Of a stretch of DNA of 64,000 nucleotides, positions 8,271-16,068 are shown piece by piece. The DNA is from Stappia indica (GTDB lineage: Bacteria > Pseudomonadota > Alphaproteobacteria > Rhizobiales > Stappiaceae). The stretch's first letter is position 1; every line of letters starts with the position of its first letter. The stretch spans positions 1-64,000 of the forward strand of contig NZ_JAIVMG010000013.1 of assembly GCF_020177335.1 (NCBI RefSeq), in the 5' to 3' direction. Position numbers and translations under genes: made by a program. Below the pieces are notes generated by a model, which saw only the letters and a list, made by a program, of their open reading frames with translations, searched no databases and had not been told where the DNA came from.

Positions 8271-9221
8271 TCAGGTGTAGAAATAGCGGGTGAAATGGAA
8301 GAACAGCGGGGCGGTGAAGGTCAGGCTGTCGATCCGGTCCATGATGCCGCCATGGCCGGGGATCAGCGCGCCGGTGTCCTTGACGCCGAGATCGCGCTTG
8401 ACCGCCGAGACGGTGACATCGCCGATGAAGCCGGCGGCGGCGATCAGCGCACCGGCGATGGCCGCATGCAAGGGGCCGAAGGGGGTGACCAATGGTGCCA
8501 CCAGTACGGCAAGCAGGGTGGTCGTCGCCAGGCCGCCGAGAAAACCCTCCCAGGTCTTCTTCGGGCTGACCACCGGCACGATCTTGTGCCGGCCGAACAG
8601 CTTGCCCCAGGTGTATTGCGCCACGTCGTTGAACTGGGTGAGGAACACCAGGAACAGCAGCAGCCCCGCGCCGCTGGCCCCGTCTTCCGCCGCGCCGGGT
8701 AGTGGCAACACCAGCAGGAAGGCTGCGTGGCTGATGGCGAAGACGCAGAGCATCAGGCCCCAGTTGAGGGTGCCGACCGCCTTGAGAAAGCCGTCGGTCT
8801 GCTGCGACAGCAGCATGGCGAAGGGCAGGAACAGGAACATGTAGACCGGGATGAACACGGCGAACATGCCGTACCAGCCATCGGCGACCCAGTAGTATTG
8901 CACGGGAATCGCCAGATACGCCCAGAACAGCACCCGGCGGTCGGCGCGCCGGGTCGGGATCATCGAGAAATACTCCTTCAGCGCCAGGAAACTGACCAGC
9001 GCGAAGACGATGATCGACAGGGTGCGGCTGAGCAGAAAGGCGGCGGTGAAGATGGCGATCATCCCCCACCAGCTCTGGGTGCGCTGTACCAGCTCCGAAT
9101 AGTCCTTGTCCGGGCGGCTGCGGGCGAGTGCCCAGACAAGCAGGCTGGCGGCGATCAACAGCCCCCAGATGCCAAGAAGCGCCAGATGCAGCGGCTGAAG
9201 GGCGGTCATCATCTGGCTCAT
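8271..9221 (-). CDS. CdsA-like phosphatidate cytidylyltransferase
   Basis: A 316-residue protein with about eight membrane spans. The CdsA signature occupies residues 272-296, with SAVKRD, then KD, then PGHGG and DR in the right spacing. The reaction is CTP plus phosphatidate to CDP-diacylglycerol. The gene overlaps the preceding CDP-alcohol phosphatidyltransferase by four bases and is followed by an acyltransferase, so substrate supply and use appear coupled. A second, housekeeping cdsA normally sits near uppS/dxr and is not in this window, so I give no symbol. Confidence 0.88.
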   Translation of the reverse strand: MSQMMTALQPLHLALLGIWGLLIAASLLVWALARSRPDKDYSELVQRTQSWWGMIAIFTAAFLLSRTLSIIVFALVSFLALKEYFSMIPTRRADRRVLFWAYLAIPVQYYWVADGWYGMFAVFIPVYMFLFLPFAMLLSQQTDGFLKAVGTLNWGLMLCVFAISHAAFLLVLPLPGAAEDGASGAGLLLFLVFLTQFNDVAQYTWGKLFGRHKIVPVVSPKKTWEGFLGGLATTTLLAVLVAPLVTPFGPLHAAIAGALIAAAGFIGDVTVSAVKRDLGVKDTGALIPGHGGIMDRIDSLTFTAPLFFHFTRYFYT

Positions 9222-9829
9222 GAGGCGGCCACCTCGCGCAGGGCCATCCGGGCCCGATTGACCACCGTCACGGCCGCCAGCACCAGGGTCAGCCCAAGGA
9301 TGACGTTGAGCACGGTAGCGCCGGCAAGGCCCAACCCGACGAGACCGCCGAGGGTGCCGAAGACCACCGCACGGTCGCTCTTGCCCATCGGCCCGTCGTA
9401 GCGGCGGCTGGCACCGATCTGAACGCCGATCACCCCGGTCATTTCGCCGATCACCGCCAGCAGGCAGATGCCGATCACCAGAACGGGCGAGGCGCCGGCC
9501 AGCAGGGCGAAGGGCAGGTAGAGGCAGAGGTCGGAGACCACGTCGCCCAGCTCATTGAGCACGGCGCCGAGGGCGGAGCGCATGTCATGCTCGCGCGCCA
9601 GCATGCCGTCGATGGCGTTCAGCGCCATGCGCAGGAACAGGATCACCGGCAACAGCAGGAACGGCCAACCGGCCTCGGGCCAGAGGCTGAGGGCTCCCCC
9701 GCCGAGCGCGCTGAGGACAATGGCCGACACGGTGACCTGATTGGCGGTGATGCCGCGCCCGGCCATCCACCCGACCAGCGGGCGCAGGAGATCCTGAAAG
9801 CGGCTCTTGAGTTGATAGATCGAGGCCAT
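9218..9829 (-). CDS. CDP-alcohol phosphatidyltransferase family protein with altered metal motif
   Basis: A 203-residue membrane protein with about six spans. It contains the family motif in the form N71-xx-D74-G75-xx-A78-R79-(8)-G88-(3)-N92-(3)-D96. In the canonical motif positions 71 and 92 are Asp and, with the other two Asp, bind the metal ions; here both are Asn. D74 and D96 remain. The product lipid cannot be told from sequence. It opens a four-gene operon with a CdsA-like, a PlsC-like and a small membrane protein. It may be a divergent phospholipid synthase or a non-canonical member; membership of the superfamily is secure. Confidence 0.85.
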   Translation of the reverse strand: MASIYQLKSRFQDLLRPLVGWMAGRGITANQVTVSAIVLSALGGGALSLWPEAGWPFLLLPVILFLRMALNAIDGMLAREHDMRSALGAVLNELGDVVSDLCLYLPFALLAGASPVLVIGICLLAVIGEMTGVIGVQIGASRRYDGPMGKSDRAVVFGTLGGLVGLGLAGATVLNVILGLTLVLAAVTVVNRARMALREVAAS

Positions 9830-9847
9830 GTGAAATGGGTTTTTCCG

Positions 9848-9885
9848 AAAAAGAAGCGGTCCGGCCGATGGTGGCCGAACCGCTT
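9848..9885 (-). terminator. Intrinsic terminator of the lipoprotein gene
   Basis: AAGCGGT (9854-9860) and CGGCC (9862-9866) pair with GGCCG (9873-9877) and ACCGCTT (9879-9885), with one mismatch and a six-base loop. On the minus strand the stem is followed by a T-rich run (9848-9852). It separates the lipoprotein gene from the lipid operon. Confidence 0.75.
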
Positions 9886-9937
9886 GTCTGTGGCAATCGA
9901 AGGTGGTGGCGTGTTGCCGGCCCGCCTCGTGACGGGA

Positions 9938-10426
9938 TCAGAGGCAGGTCGCGGCGCTTTCGGCCTTGGCCTTCAGCCCCACGAGGCTGTCCCGGTTGTT
10001 GTACTGCGGCTGGGTGAGGCTGAAGACCTGCTCTAGCGCGGTGCCGGCGTTGTTGATGACGAACACGTCCTGCACCACCAGGGTCTTGCAGGCCTCGCCC
10101 TGGAAGCGCACGCGGATGCGGAACTTGCGCACACCGTTGTTCGAGGGGCCGAATTCATTGTCGAGCGCCGGGATCGGATCGCTCACCGTGCGCTCCAGCA
10201 CCACCATGTTGGGCTGGTTCTGGGCAATCGGCGTGCCGCGCTGGGTGGCATTGGCGACGATGGTCTGGCGCACCACCTCCGGATCGGCCCGAACCGTGAT
10301 GGACTGGGCGCCAGCGGGCACCGTCAGCACTGCCGGCTGCGGCGTGACGGGGCCGGCGGCCCGGCGGCCGGACTGGCAGGCGGCGAGGGCAAGCGCGGCG
10401 GCGAGCAGAACCATCAAGCGTAGCAT
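9938..10426 (-). CDS. Predicted lipoprotein of unknown function
   Basis: The 162-residue product starts MLRLMVLLAAALALAACQ, a lipoprotein signal with lipobox LAAC. The mature part is rich in beta-prone segments and ends with a second Cys (SAATCL), which could pair with the internal Cys of the EACKTL segment. I do not recognise a family. A longer frame extends upstream to 10621, but it begins ahead of the lipoprotein signal, so the ATG at 10426 is preferred. It has its own intrinsic terminator and follows the DinB-like gene after about 160 bases, so it may be a separate unit. Confidence 0.75.
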   Translation of the reverse strand: MLRLMVLLAAALALAACQSGRRAAGPVTPQPAVLTVPAGAQSITVRADPEVVRQTIVANATQRGTPIAQNQPNMVVLERTVSDPIPALDNEFGPSNNGVRKFRIRVRFQGEACKTLVVQDVFVINNAGTALEQVFSLTQPQYNNRDSLVGLKAKAESAATCL

Positions 10427-10587
10427 ATCGTCAATCCTTAACCGAAAACGCCGGGAGATCGGGGAGGGCGTCCAGGCGCTGCGGTCCCGTCCGCCAGGGG
10501 GCGTGTCATGTTGTGGGCGCGAGGTTAACAAACCTTGCGGGCGGGCGCATCCGTATCCTTGGAGCGCGCCGACGGCAAGGCGGGAGG

Positions 10588-11115
10588 TTACACTTCGGCT
10601 GTATCGAAGCCCTCCATCCACGGCAGGTCCGTTGGTCCCGGGTCGATCCCGAGCTGTGACAGCAGCGTGGTGACCTGTCCCCGGTGGTGGGTCTGGTGGT
10701 TGAACAGATGGGTGACCAGCAGCCAGCAGGGCCGTGTCCGGGAGATGCCATCAAGTCCGCTGGTCCAGGTGAGGTCCCCGGCAAGCCAGTCGCTGGTGAG
10801 CCCTTCCGCGAAGGCGAGAATATCGGTGTCCATCTCCGCTCGCGCTACGCGCAATGCGTCGAAATCGGCATAGAGCTCGGTGCCGATCGGCACCACCTGA
10901 TAGCTGCGTCCGGTAAACCGGCCCATCCACACGCGGTCGCCGAGCAGGATGTGGTCGAGCGTTGCGTGGATCGAGCCGAAGAACGCGCCCCGGTCGGCCT
11001 TGCGGGCGTCGTCGTCGAGGTCCGCGCACAGGGCGTAGAGCCGGTCGTTCATCCAGCGATTGTACAGCGCCATGGCCCGGATGCTGTGCCGGTCCGTCAT
11101 CATGTCGTCTTTCAT
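10588..11115 (-). CDS. DinB family protein
   Basis: A 175-residue protein with the DinB/YfiT four-helix pattern. The segment starting ALYNRWMNDRLY is followed by ATLDHILLGDRVW, and HLFNHQTHHRGQV lies near the end. The His residues in the last two segments are the usual metal ligands of the fold. DinB-fold proteins include thiol-dependent transferases and damage-inducible proteins of unknown function. The ATG at 11115 follows GAGGACAACA, which decides this start over a longer frame. It begins 16 bases after the coiled-coil gene and so is probably the last gene of that operon. The substrate is unknown. Confidence 0.85.
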   Translation of the reverse strand: MKDDMMTDRHSIRAMALYNRWMNDRLYALCADLDDDARKADRGAFFGSIHATLDHILLGDRVWMGRFTGRSYQVVPIGTELYADFDALRVARAEMDTDILAFAEGLTSDWLAGDLTWTSGLDGISRTRPCWLLVTHLFNHQTHHRGQVTTLLSQLGIDPGPTDLPWMEGFDTAEV

Positions 11116-11131
11116 TGTTGTCCTCGCAGCG

Positions 11132-12589
11132 TCAGAACTTGTCGCCGGTCTCAAAGCCGCCGCCGCCGAAACTGTCGCCGCTGTCGAAGCCGCCACCACC
11201 AAAGCCGCCACCGCCGAAACCGCCATCGGACCCACCGCCAGGGAAGGTGCCGCCCATGGAGCCGGGCAGGCCGACGCCGCCGGGAAAGCCGATGGCGCCA
11301 CCGCGCCGCTTGCGCCGCCGGTGAGATTTTTCCGTCCGGGCCCAGTAATCGGCGCCGGAGAGTGCGCCTTTCGCCAGCTCACCGATCAGCACGCCGGCAA
11401 GATCATTGTTATCGAAGGAGGAATCCCAGTTGTCATAGTGCTTCTTGCGGAAGCGCTGGGCGACCTTGGCCAGTTCCTCGCGTCGCCGGACGATGTCGCG
11501 CAAATCCGCCTGATCCGCTTCGATTTGCGGCGTGATGGCACTGATCCGCCCGTCGAGATCGCGCAAGCGGCGGACAATCGCCTCGTCCTCGGGCGAAGGG
11601 GTGGCCAAGGCCTCCTGCCACAGAGTGCTCAGTTCATCCGAGCGCAGGGAGCGCAGGAGCGCTTCTTCCGCCGCCCGGAAATCCGCATCCTCACCGGCGA
11701 GAAAGGGCTGTTCGCGGGTCGCCAGTTCACTTTGCTCCGCTTCGAGCGCCTCCAGTGCGGCGGCCGTTTCCGTCAGTTCCTGCTCAGCGCGTTCGACTGC
11801 GGCGGCGAGATCCTCGCCGGCAAGCTCCGTGGCAGCGGCGCGGGACATGGCGCCCAGCTTCGTCTCTTCCGCCACAGCCTCCGCCTCCCGGTCGGTGGCA
11901 TAGGCCTCCAGCCGTTCGGGGATCTCGCACAACATGGCGTAGTTCGGCCGGGCGTCGTCGAAGCGCACCAGCCGGGCGACCCATCTGTCCAGCATCCGGA
12001 TCAGGCCGCTTGCGTGGTAGTCCGGCGTGCCGAAGCCTCGTTGCCACAGATACATGAACAGGCGGTCCGCCTCGTAGGCCGCGCCCTTTTCCTGCCTGTC
12101 GGCGGCGGCCTGGGTGGCCTTCGCCCGCGCCGCCTCGGCGGTGGTCCGGGCGGTTTCGACCCTCTCTTGCTGGCGGGCGTAGGCCGGATCCTTTGCGAGG
12201 CGGTCGTCCACCTGATCGAGGATCGCGTCGAGCCGGTCGCCGGCCGCATCGCGCTCGCGCGCCAGCCGCCGGCGTTTGTCGACCAGGGCGGCGATGTCGC
12301 TGGTCAGGGCGTTGCGCTGGGAACGCAGGGCGGAAAGGGCGAGTTCGCGCTGCTCCAGCCGCGCCTTGGCCTGGGCCTCGTCCCTGTCGATCCGCCGCCC
12401 GAACATCCCATCCCCGCTACCGCGCAGGCGAAACCGGGCCAACTCGCGATAGGCGTCCAGCTCGGCGCTGCGCAACTCGTTGATGTCGCGCATGGCCTGT
12501 TCGACACGGGCCTTGCGCTCCGCTTCCTCCTGCCGCAATTCGGCAAGCGAGTGTTCGATGGATCCCAGGGTCTGGCGTCCGCTGATCAT
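11132..12589 (-). CDS. Coiled-coil protein with Gly/Phe-rich C-terminal tail, unknown function
   Basis: A 485-residue protein. Residues about 10-150 and 220-400 are long charged heptad-like helices typical of coiled coils. Between them lies a more globular stretch with LFMYLWQRGFGTPDY. The last 60 residues hold a basic cluster (RRRKRRG) and then a repetitive tail of GGGF and GGF units ending in FETGDKF. I see no signal peptide or membrane span, so it is probably cytoplasmic. I do not recognise a characterised family. It is the third gene of an operon, 22 bases after the DUF6384-like membrane protein gene. Confidence 0.75.
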   Translation of the reverse strand: MISGRQTLGSIEHSLAELRQEEAERKARVEQAMRDINELRSAELDAYRELARFRLRGSGDGMFGRRIDRDEAQAKARLEQRELALSALRSQRNALTSDIAALVDKRRRLARERDAAGDRLDAILDQVDDRLAKDPAYARQQERVETARTTAEAARAKATQAAADRQEKGAAYEADRLFMYLWQRGFGTPDYHASGLIRMLDRWVARLVRFDDARPNYAMLCEIPERLEAYATDREAEAVAEETKLGAMSRAAATELAGEDLAAAVERAEQELTETAAALEALEAEQSELATREQPFLAGEDADFRAAEEALLRSLRSDELSTLWQEALATPSPEDEAIVRRLRDLDGRISAITPQIEADQADLRDIVRRREELAKVAQRFRKKHYDNWDSSFDNNDLAGVLIGELAKGALSGADYWARTEKSHRRRKRRGGAIGFPGGVGLPGSMGGTFPGGGSDGGFGGGGFGGGGFDSGDSFGGGGFETGDKF

Positions 12590-12611
12590 GCTGTTCGTCC
12601 GGCCCTATCCG

Positions 12612-13550
12612 TTACCATTTGGTGATCGCACCCGCGTCGACCGGCTTCTGCCAGTCGATGCCGAGCTTGCCGCGAGCCTTGCTGCCCAGCACGGCGTCCT
12701 GGACGATGCCGTCCCGCTGCTTGTCGGCACGTACGGCATCGAAGGTGGCCTTGGGCACCCGCTGCCCCCAGATCCCGACCCGTTCGGTGCTGCCGTCTTC
12801 CTCCGAGTTGATCTCCTGCAGCAGCGCCGTACCGTCTGGGCCGATGGCCTCGACGATGAGATAGTAGTTCAGCGCATTGCGGTTCGCCTGCGGAATGCGG
12901 GTGACGCCGGTCGGCGTGCCCGGGCGGGAGACGATGCGCACGTCGAAGGTCTGGAGAAGTCGTGCTTCCAGCGCCATGAGGTCGGCGCGGGCCTTGCGCG
13001 CCGCCTCGGCGTCCTTGGCTGCAAGCGCGGCAAGGCCAGTCGCGGCGAGCGTTTCGGCGCGGGCGGTGGCCTCCGGAACGATGGCAATCCCGGCGATGCG
13101 CGCCGGCAGCGCGGCGAAATCGGCCGGCAGGGTCTCGGTCAGTTCGATCCGCAGGGCCTCCGCCGCCCGTTCACGTGGCAGGATCACGAGGAACCGCCAG
13201 GCAAGGACGGCGGCAACCGTCAGCAGCAGGAGGATGCCCAGCCATTTCGACCAGCGGGCCCGGGTGACATAGAGCAGCGCGAGCGTGCGCTGGAACCCGA
13301 CGGCGGGCGGGCTGTAGACGAAGCGGTTTTGCCTGAGGTTCTGCACGCCCTCCCGGAGCATCCGGTCGGGCACCTCTATGCCCTGGCTCTTGTAGATCTG
13401 GCGCAGGCGCTCGACCATCTGCTCGTCGCGCAGATCGTCGCCCAGCTCCTTGACGGCGATGCGTTCGTCGTGGCGCAGGGTGTCCACGACATCCATCGCC
13501 ATCATCAGGTCATCAAGTGGCGGCTTGGACGCGGTGGCGTCGGCAGACAT
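12612..13550 (-). CDS. DUF6384-like single-span membrane protein
   Basis: A 312-residue protein. The N-terminal 100 residues are soluble and charged, then one clear membrane span lies at about 104-121, and a mostly helical and then beta-like domain follows. The LMMAMDVVDTLRH and LRQIYKSQGIEVPD stretches fit what I recall as the DUF6384 family, which often neighbours the protein encoded upstream. No enzyme motif is visible. With the flanking coiled-coil genes it forms a tight unit, suggesting a membrane-anchored complex. Function is unknown. Confidence 0.72.
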   Translation of the reverse strand: MSADATASKPPLDDLMMAMDVVDTLRHDERIAVKELGDDLRDEQMVERLRQIYKSQGIEVPDRMLREGVQNLRQNRFVYSPPAVGFQRTLALLYVTRARWSKWLGILLLLTVAAVLAWRFLVILPRERAAEALRIELTETLPADFAALPARIAGIAIVPEATARAETLAATGLAALAAKDAEAARKARADLMALEARLLQTFDVRIVSRPGTPTGVTRIPQANRNALNYYLIVEAIGPDGTALLQEINSEEDGSTERVGIWGQRVPKATFDAVRADKQRDGIVQDAVLGSKARGKLGIDWQKPVDAGAITKW

Positions 13551-13587
13551 GGGCAGGGCTCCCGTTCAATCCCGGTGCAAAGGAGGC

Positions 13588-13612
13588 GGCCCGAACCGGG
13601 AAGGTCCGGGCC
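13588..13612 (-). other. Hairpin between first and second genes of the coiled-coil operon
   Basis: GGCCCGAACC (13588-13597) and GGTCCGGGCC (13603-13612) form a ten-pair stem with one G-T pair and a five-base loop. No T-run follows. Placed between two co-directional genes, it may set relative expression or protect the messenger. Confidence 0.5.
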
Positions 13613-13622
13613 CTGAGATGCC

Positions 13623-14792
13623 TCAGGCGCCGAGCGCGTTGCCTTCGGCGGCAAGCTTCGCCAGACGCCGCTTGCCATCCTCGACGGCGTCGCGGATCTC
13701 CTCGGAGTTCTTGGTCGCCATCACCCGCATCTCGTCGATGATTTCGCGGGAGTTCATCTGGAAGGTGATGACCGAATCCACCAGCTTCTTGACGGCGGCG
13801 GCCTGCACGGTCGGGCCGTAGCCGGCCTTGAGCGCGGCTTCCTGCACCGCGTCGCCAATTTCTGCGAGGGTTTCCAGCGACTTGGACACCCCGTCCTTCA
13901 TGGCGTTGAGCGTCTCGGTGGATTCGTGCAGCCCCTGCAGCCCCGTGAAGGAGGCATTGAGCGCGGTCAGCACCGAATCATTGGTGGAGAAGAAGCTGAC
14001 CGCCTGGGAGTAGACCCGCTCCTTGGCGTTGGTCGTCTGCATCAAGCGGGCCATGATCACTTCGGAGGTGTTGTAGCCGATGGTCAGGTTGTCGGCGAGA
14101 TCCTTGGCGACCTGGAAGCGCTTTTCCTCATCCTGCATGGCGCGCATGCGCTCGTCACGCTGCAGCTCCAGCCGGGCCTTCTCCGCCGGTTCCTTGCCGG
14201 CATAGGCCTCGACCGCGCCATTGGCCGCCTCCAGCGCCGCCTTGGTACCGTCGAGCTTGTCTGTCGCGGTGCGCAGCACCTCCAGCGCAAGTACTTCGGC
14301 CTGTTTCAGCGCGCCGCGAAAATCGCGGTAGGCTTCGAGAATGCGGATCTCGCGTTCGATCTGGTCCTTGGTGTCCCGGGCGACATCCAGATAGGTATCG
14401 CGAATCTTGCCGAAGCGGTCGGACACGGTGCCCCGGGTCATGTCGCGCCATTTGTTCGACAGGTTCTCCATGAAGGAGATCTTGCCGTCGGCAAGCTGGT
14501 CGACCATGCTCTTGGCATCGTCGCGGATCGAATTGAACGCCTCGGTGATGGCCTCGTAGCGCTCGCCGATGGACATGGCCTGGATCTCGTTGCGCACGAC
14601 CTCGTTGAAGGTCTGCGCCTGGCCGAGCGTGCGGGTGATGACGGCGATCTTGTCCGGCGACAGGTCGGAAATCTGCTCCAGCAGCGCGTTGATCGGCGCT
14701 TCGGCGGTGCCGTTCGGCATCAGGCCCATGTCGCGCAGGGCACCGACGGCCCTGTCCAGATACTGCATCGGTGAAAGCGCGGTGTCCGCCAT
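13623..14792 (-). CDS. Long helical protein, possibly TelA-like, unknown function
   Basis: The 389-residue product is almost wholly alpha-helical with many charged heptads and no signal peptide or membrane span. The pattern of a long helix pair and a later region around FFSTNDSVLTALNASF loosely resembles toxic-anion-resistance (TelA) proteins, but I would not rely on it. The ATG at 14792 follows AGAGGAC and gives the start MADTALSPMQYLDRA. It is the first gene of the operon containing the DUF6384-like, coiled-coil and DinB-like genes. It is clearly a real, well-structured coding region of undefined job. Confidence 0.75.
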   Translation of the reverse strand: MADTALSPMQYLDRAVGALRDMGLMPNGTAEAPINALLEQISDLSPDKIAVITRTLGQAQTFNEVVRNEIQAMSIGERYEAITEAFNSIRDDAKSMVDQLADGKISFMENLSNKWRDMTRGTVSDRFGKIRDTYLDVARDTKDQIEREIRILEAYRDFRGALKQAEVLALEVLRTATDKLDGTKAALEAANGAVEAYAGKEPAEKARLELQRDERMRAMQDEEKRFQVAKDLADNLTIGYNTSEVIMARLMQTTNAKERVYSQAVSFFSTNDSVLTALNASFTGLQGLHESTETLNAMKDGVSKSLETLAEIGDAVQEAALKAGYGPTVQAAAVKKLVDSVITFQMNSREIIDEMRVMATKNSEEIRDAVEDGKRRLAKLAAEGNALGA

Positions 14793-15042
14793 TGTCCGTC
14801 CTCTGTCGTTTGCGCCGCCGGGGCGGCCCTGTGTCACCCGGTGCTATGCGGGAAAAGCTTCGCCCCGCTGCCCCGATGTGGTTATTGCCGTTCCCGGTTC
14901 CAAGCCGCAAGGGCATGGAACCGGCCGGCCGGCGCCGGTGCCCGGAGACCGACGAGCGAGCCTGACAGGGCACGAGTTAAGCATATATTCGCTGACAGTT
15001 ACACGGTTGAGACACGCCGAATGGTCGGGCCTCCCCCAAGGT

Positions 15043-15987
15043 TCAACCGATCGCGTCCGAGTCCGCGTCGGCAACCGCAATGGCGGCGGCCAGTCGGGCG
15101 TTGTTGCGCACGAGCGCGATATTGGTTTCGAGGCTTCGTCCCTTGGTGAGGTCGAAGATCAGCGACAGCACGAAGGGGGTCACCGCCTTGCCGGAGATGC
15201 CGCGCCGTTCCGCCTGGTGCAGGGCCGTCTCGATCACCGAGGCCATTTCCCGCGCCGGGATTTCCGCCTCCTGCGGCACCGGATTGGCGACCAGCATGCC
15301 GCCATGGCCGCCAAGGCGCCGGCGCATGGACAAAAGACGGGCGACCTCTTCGGCGCTGTCGAGGCGCAAGGGGGCGGCAAGGCCGCTGTCGCGTGACCAG
15401 AAGGCGGGGAACACATCGGTGCCGAAGCCGATCACCGGCACGCCCCGGGTCTCCAGAACCTCCAGGGTCTTGGGCAGGTCGAGCAGTGCCTTGGCGCCGG
15501 CGGCGACCACGCAGACCGGGGTGCGACCCAGTTCTTCGAGATCGGCGGAAATGTCGAAATTGAGTTCGGCGCCGCGATGGACCCCGCCAATGCCGCCGGT
15601 GGCGAAAACGCGGATGCCGGCGGCCTCGGCGGCCATCATGGTGGCGGCCACGGTGGTGGAGCCGATCCGTTTGCTCGCCAAGGCGACGGCGAGGTCGGCG
15701 CGGGAGCATTTCATCGCTTCGGTGCTGCGGGCCAGCCGCTCCAGCGCCCCGTCGGAGAGGCCGATATGCAACTGGCCATCCATCGCGGCAATGGTCGCGG
15801 GGGTCGCGCCGCCAGCGCGGATATCCGCTTCCACCGCCCGGGCGGTCTCGGCGTTGCGCGGCCAGGGCATGCCATGGGTGATGATGGTCGATTCCAGTGC
15901 GACGACCGGCCGGCTCTCGGCTAGGGCATCGCGGACTTCCTCGGTGATTGCCAGCGGCGCGGCGCCCGCGCTGTGTGTCTCGCTCAT
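15043..15987 (-). CDS. psuG: Pseudouridine-5'-phosphate glycosidase
   Basis: A 314-residue enzyme that splits pseudouridine 5'-phosphate into uracil and ribose 5-phosphate, the second step of pseudouridine breakdown. Diagnostic stretches are VALESTIITHGMP near the N-terminus, FATGGIGGVHRG in the middle, and LVANPVPQEAEI plus KAVTPFVL near the end. Length matches the family (about 305-315). The ATG at 15987 follows a GGAG. It lies 81 bases after the kinase gene psuK on the same strand, the usual pair. Confidence 0.95.
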   Translation of the reverse strand: MSETHSAGAAPLAITEEVRDALAESRPVVALESTIITHGMPWPRNAETARAVEADIRAGGATPATIAAMDGQLHIGLSDGALERLARSTEAMKCSRADLAVALASKRIGSTTVAATMMAAEAAGIRVFATGGIGGVHRGAELNFDISADLEELGRTPVCVVAAGAKALLDLPKTLEVLETRGVPVIGFGTDVFPAFWSRDSGLAAPLRLDSAEEVARLLSMRRRLGGHGGMLVANPVPQEAEIPAREMASVIETALHQAERRGISGKAVTPFVLSLIFDLTKGRSLETNIALVRNNARLAAAIAVADADSDAIG

Positions 15988-16068
15988 CCGATCCCGTCTC
16001 CGTTTTCTGGCCGGCACCGTCCGGCCCGTTTGGCGCTTATAGGTGGGGCGCCGGTCCCCGTCGAGCCA

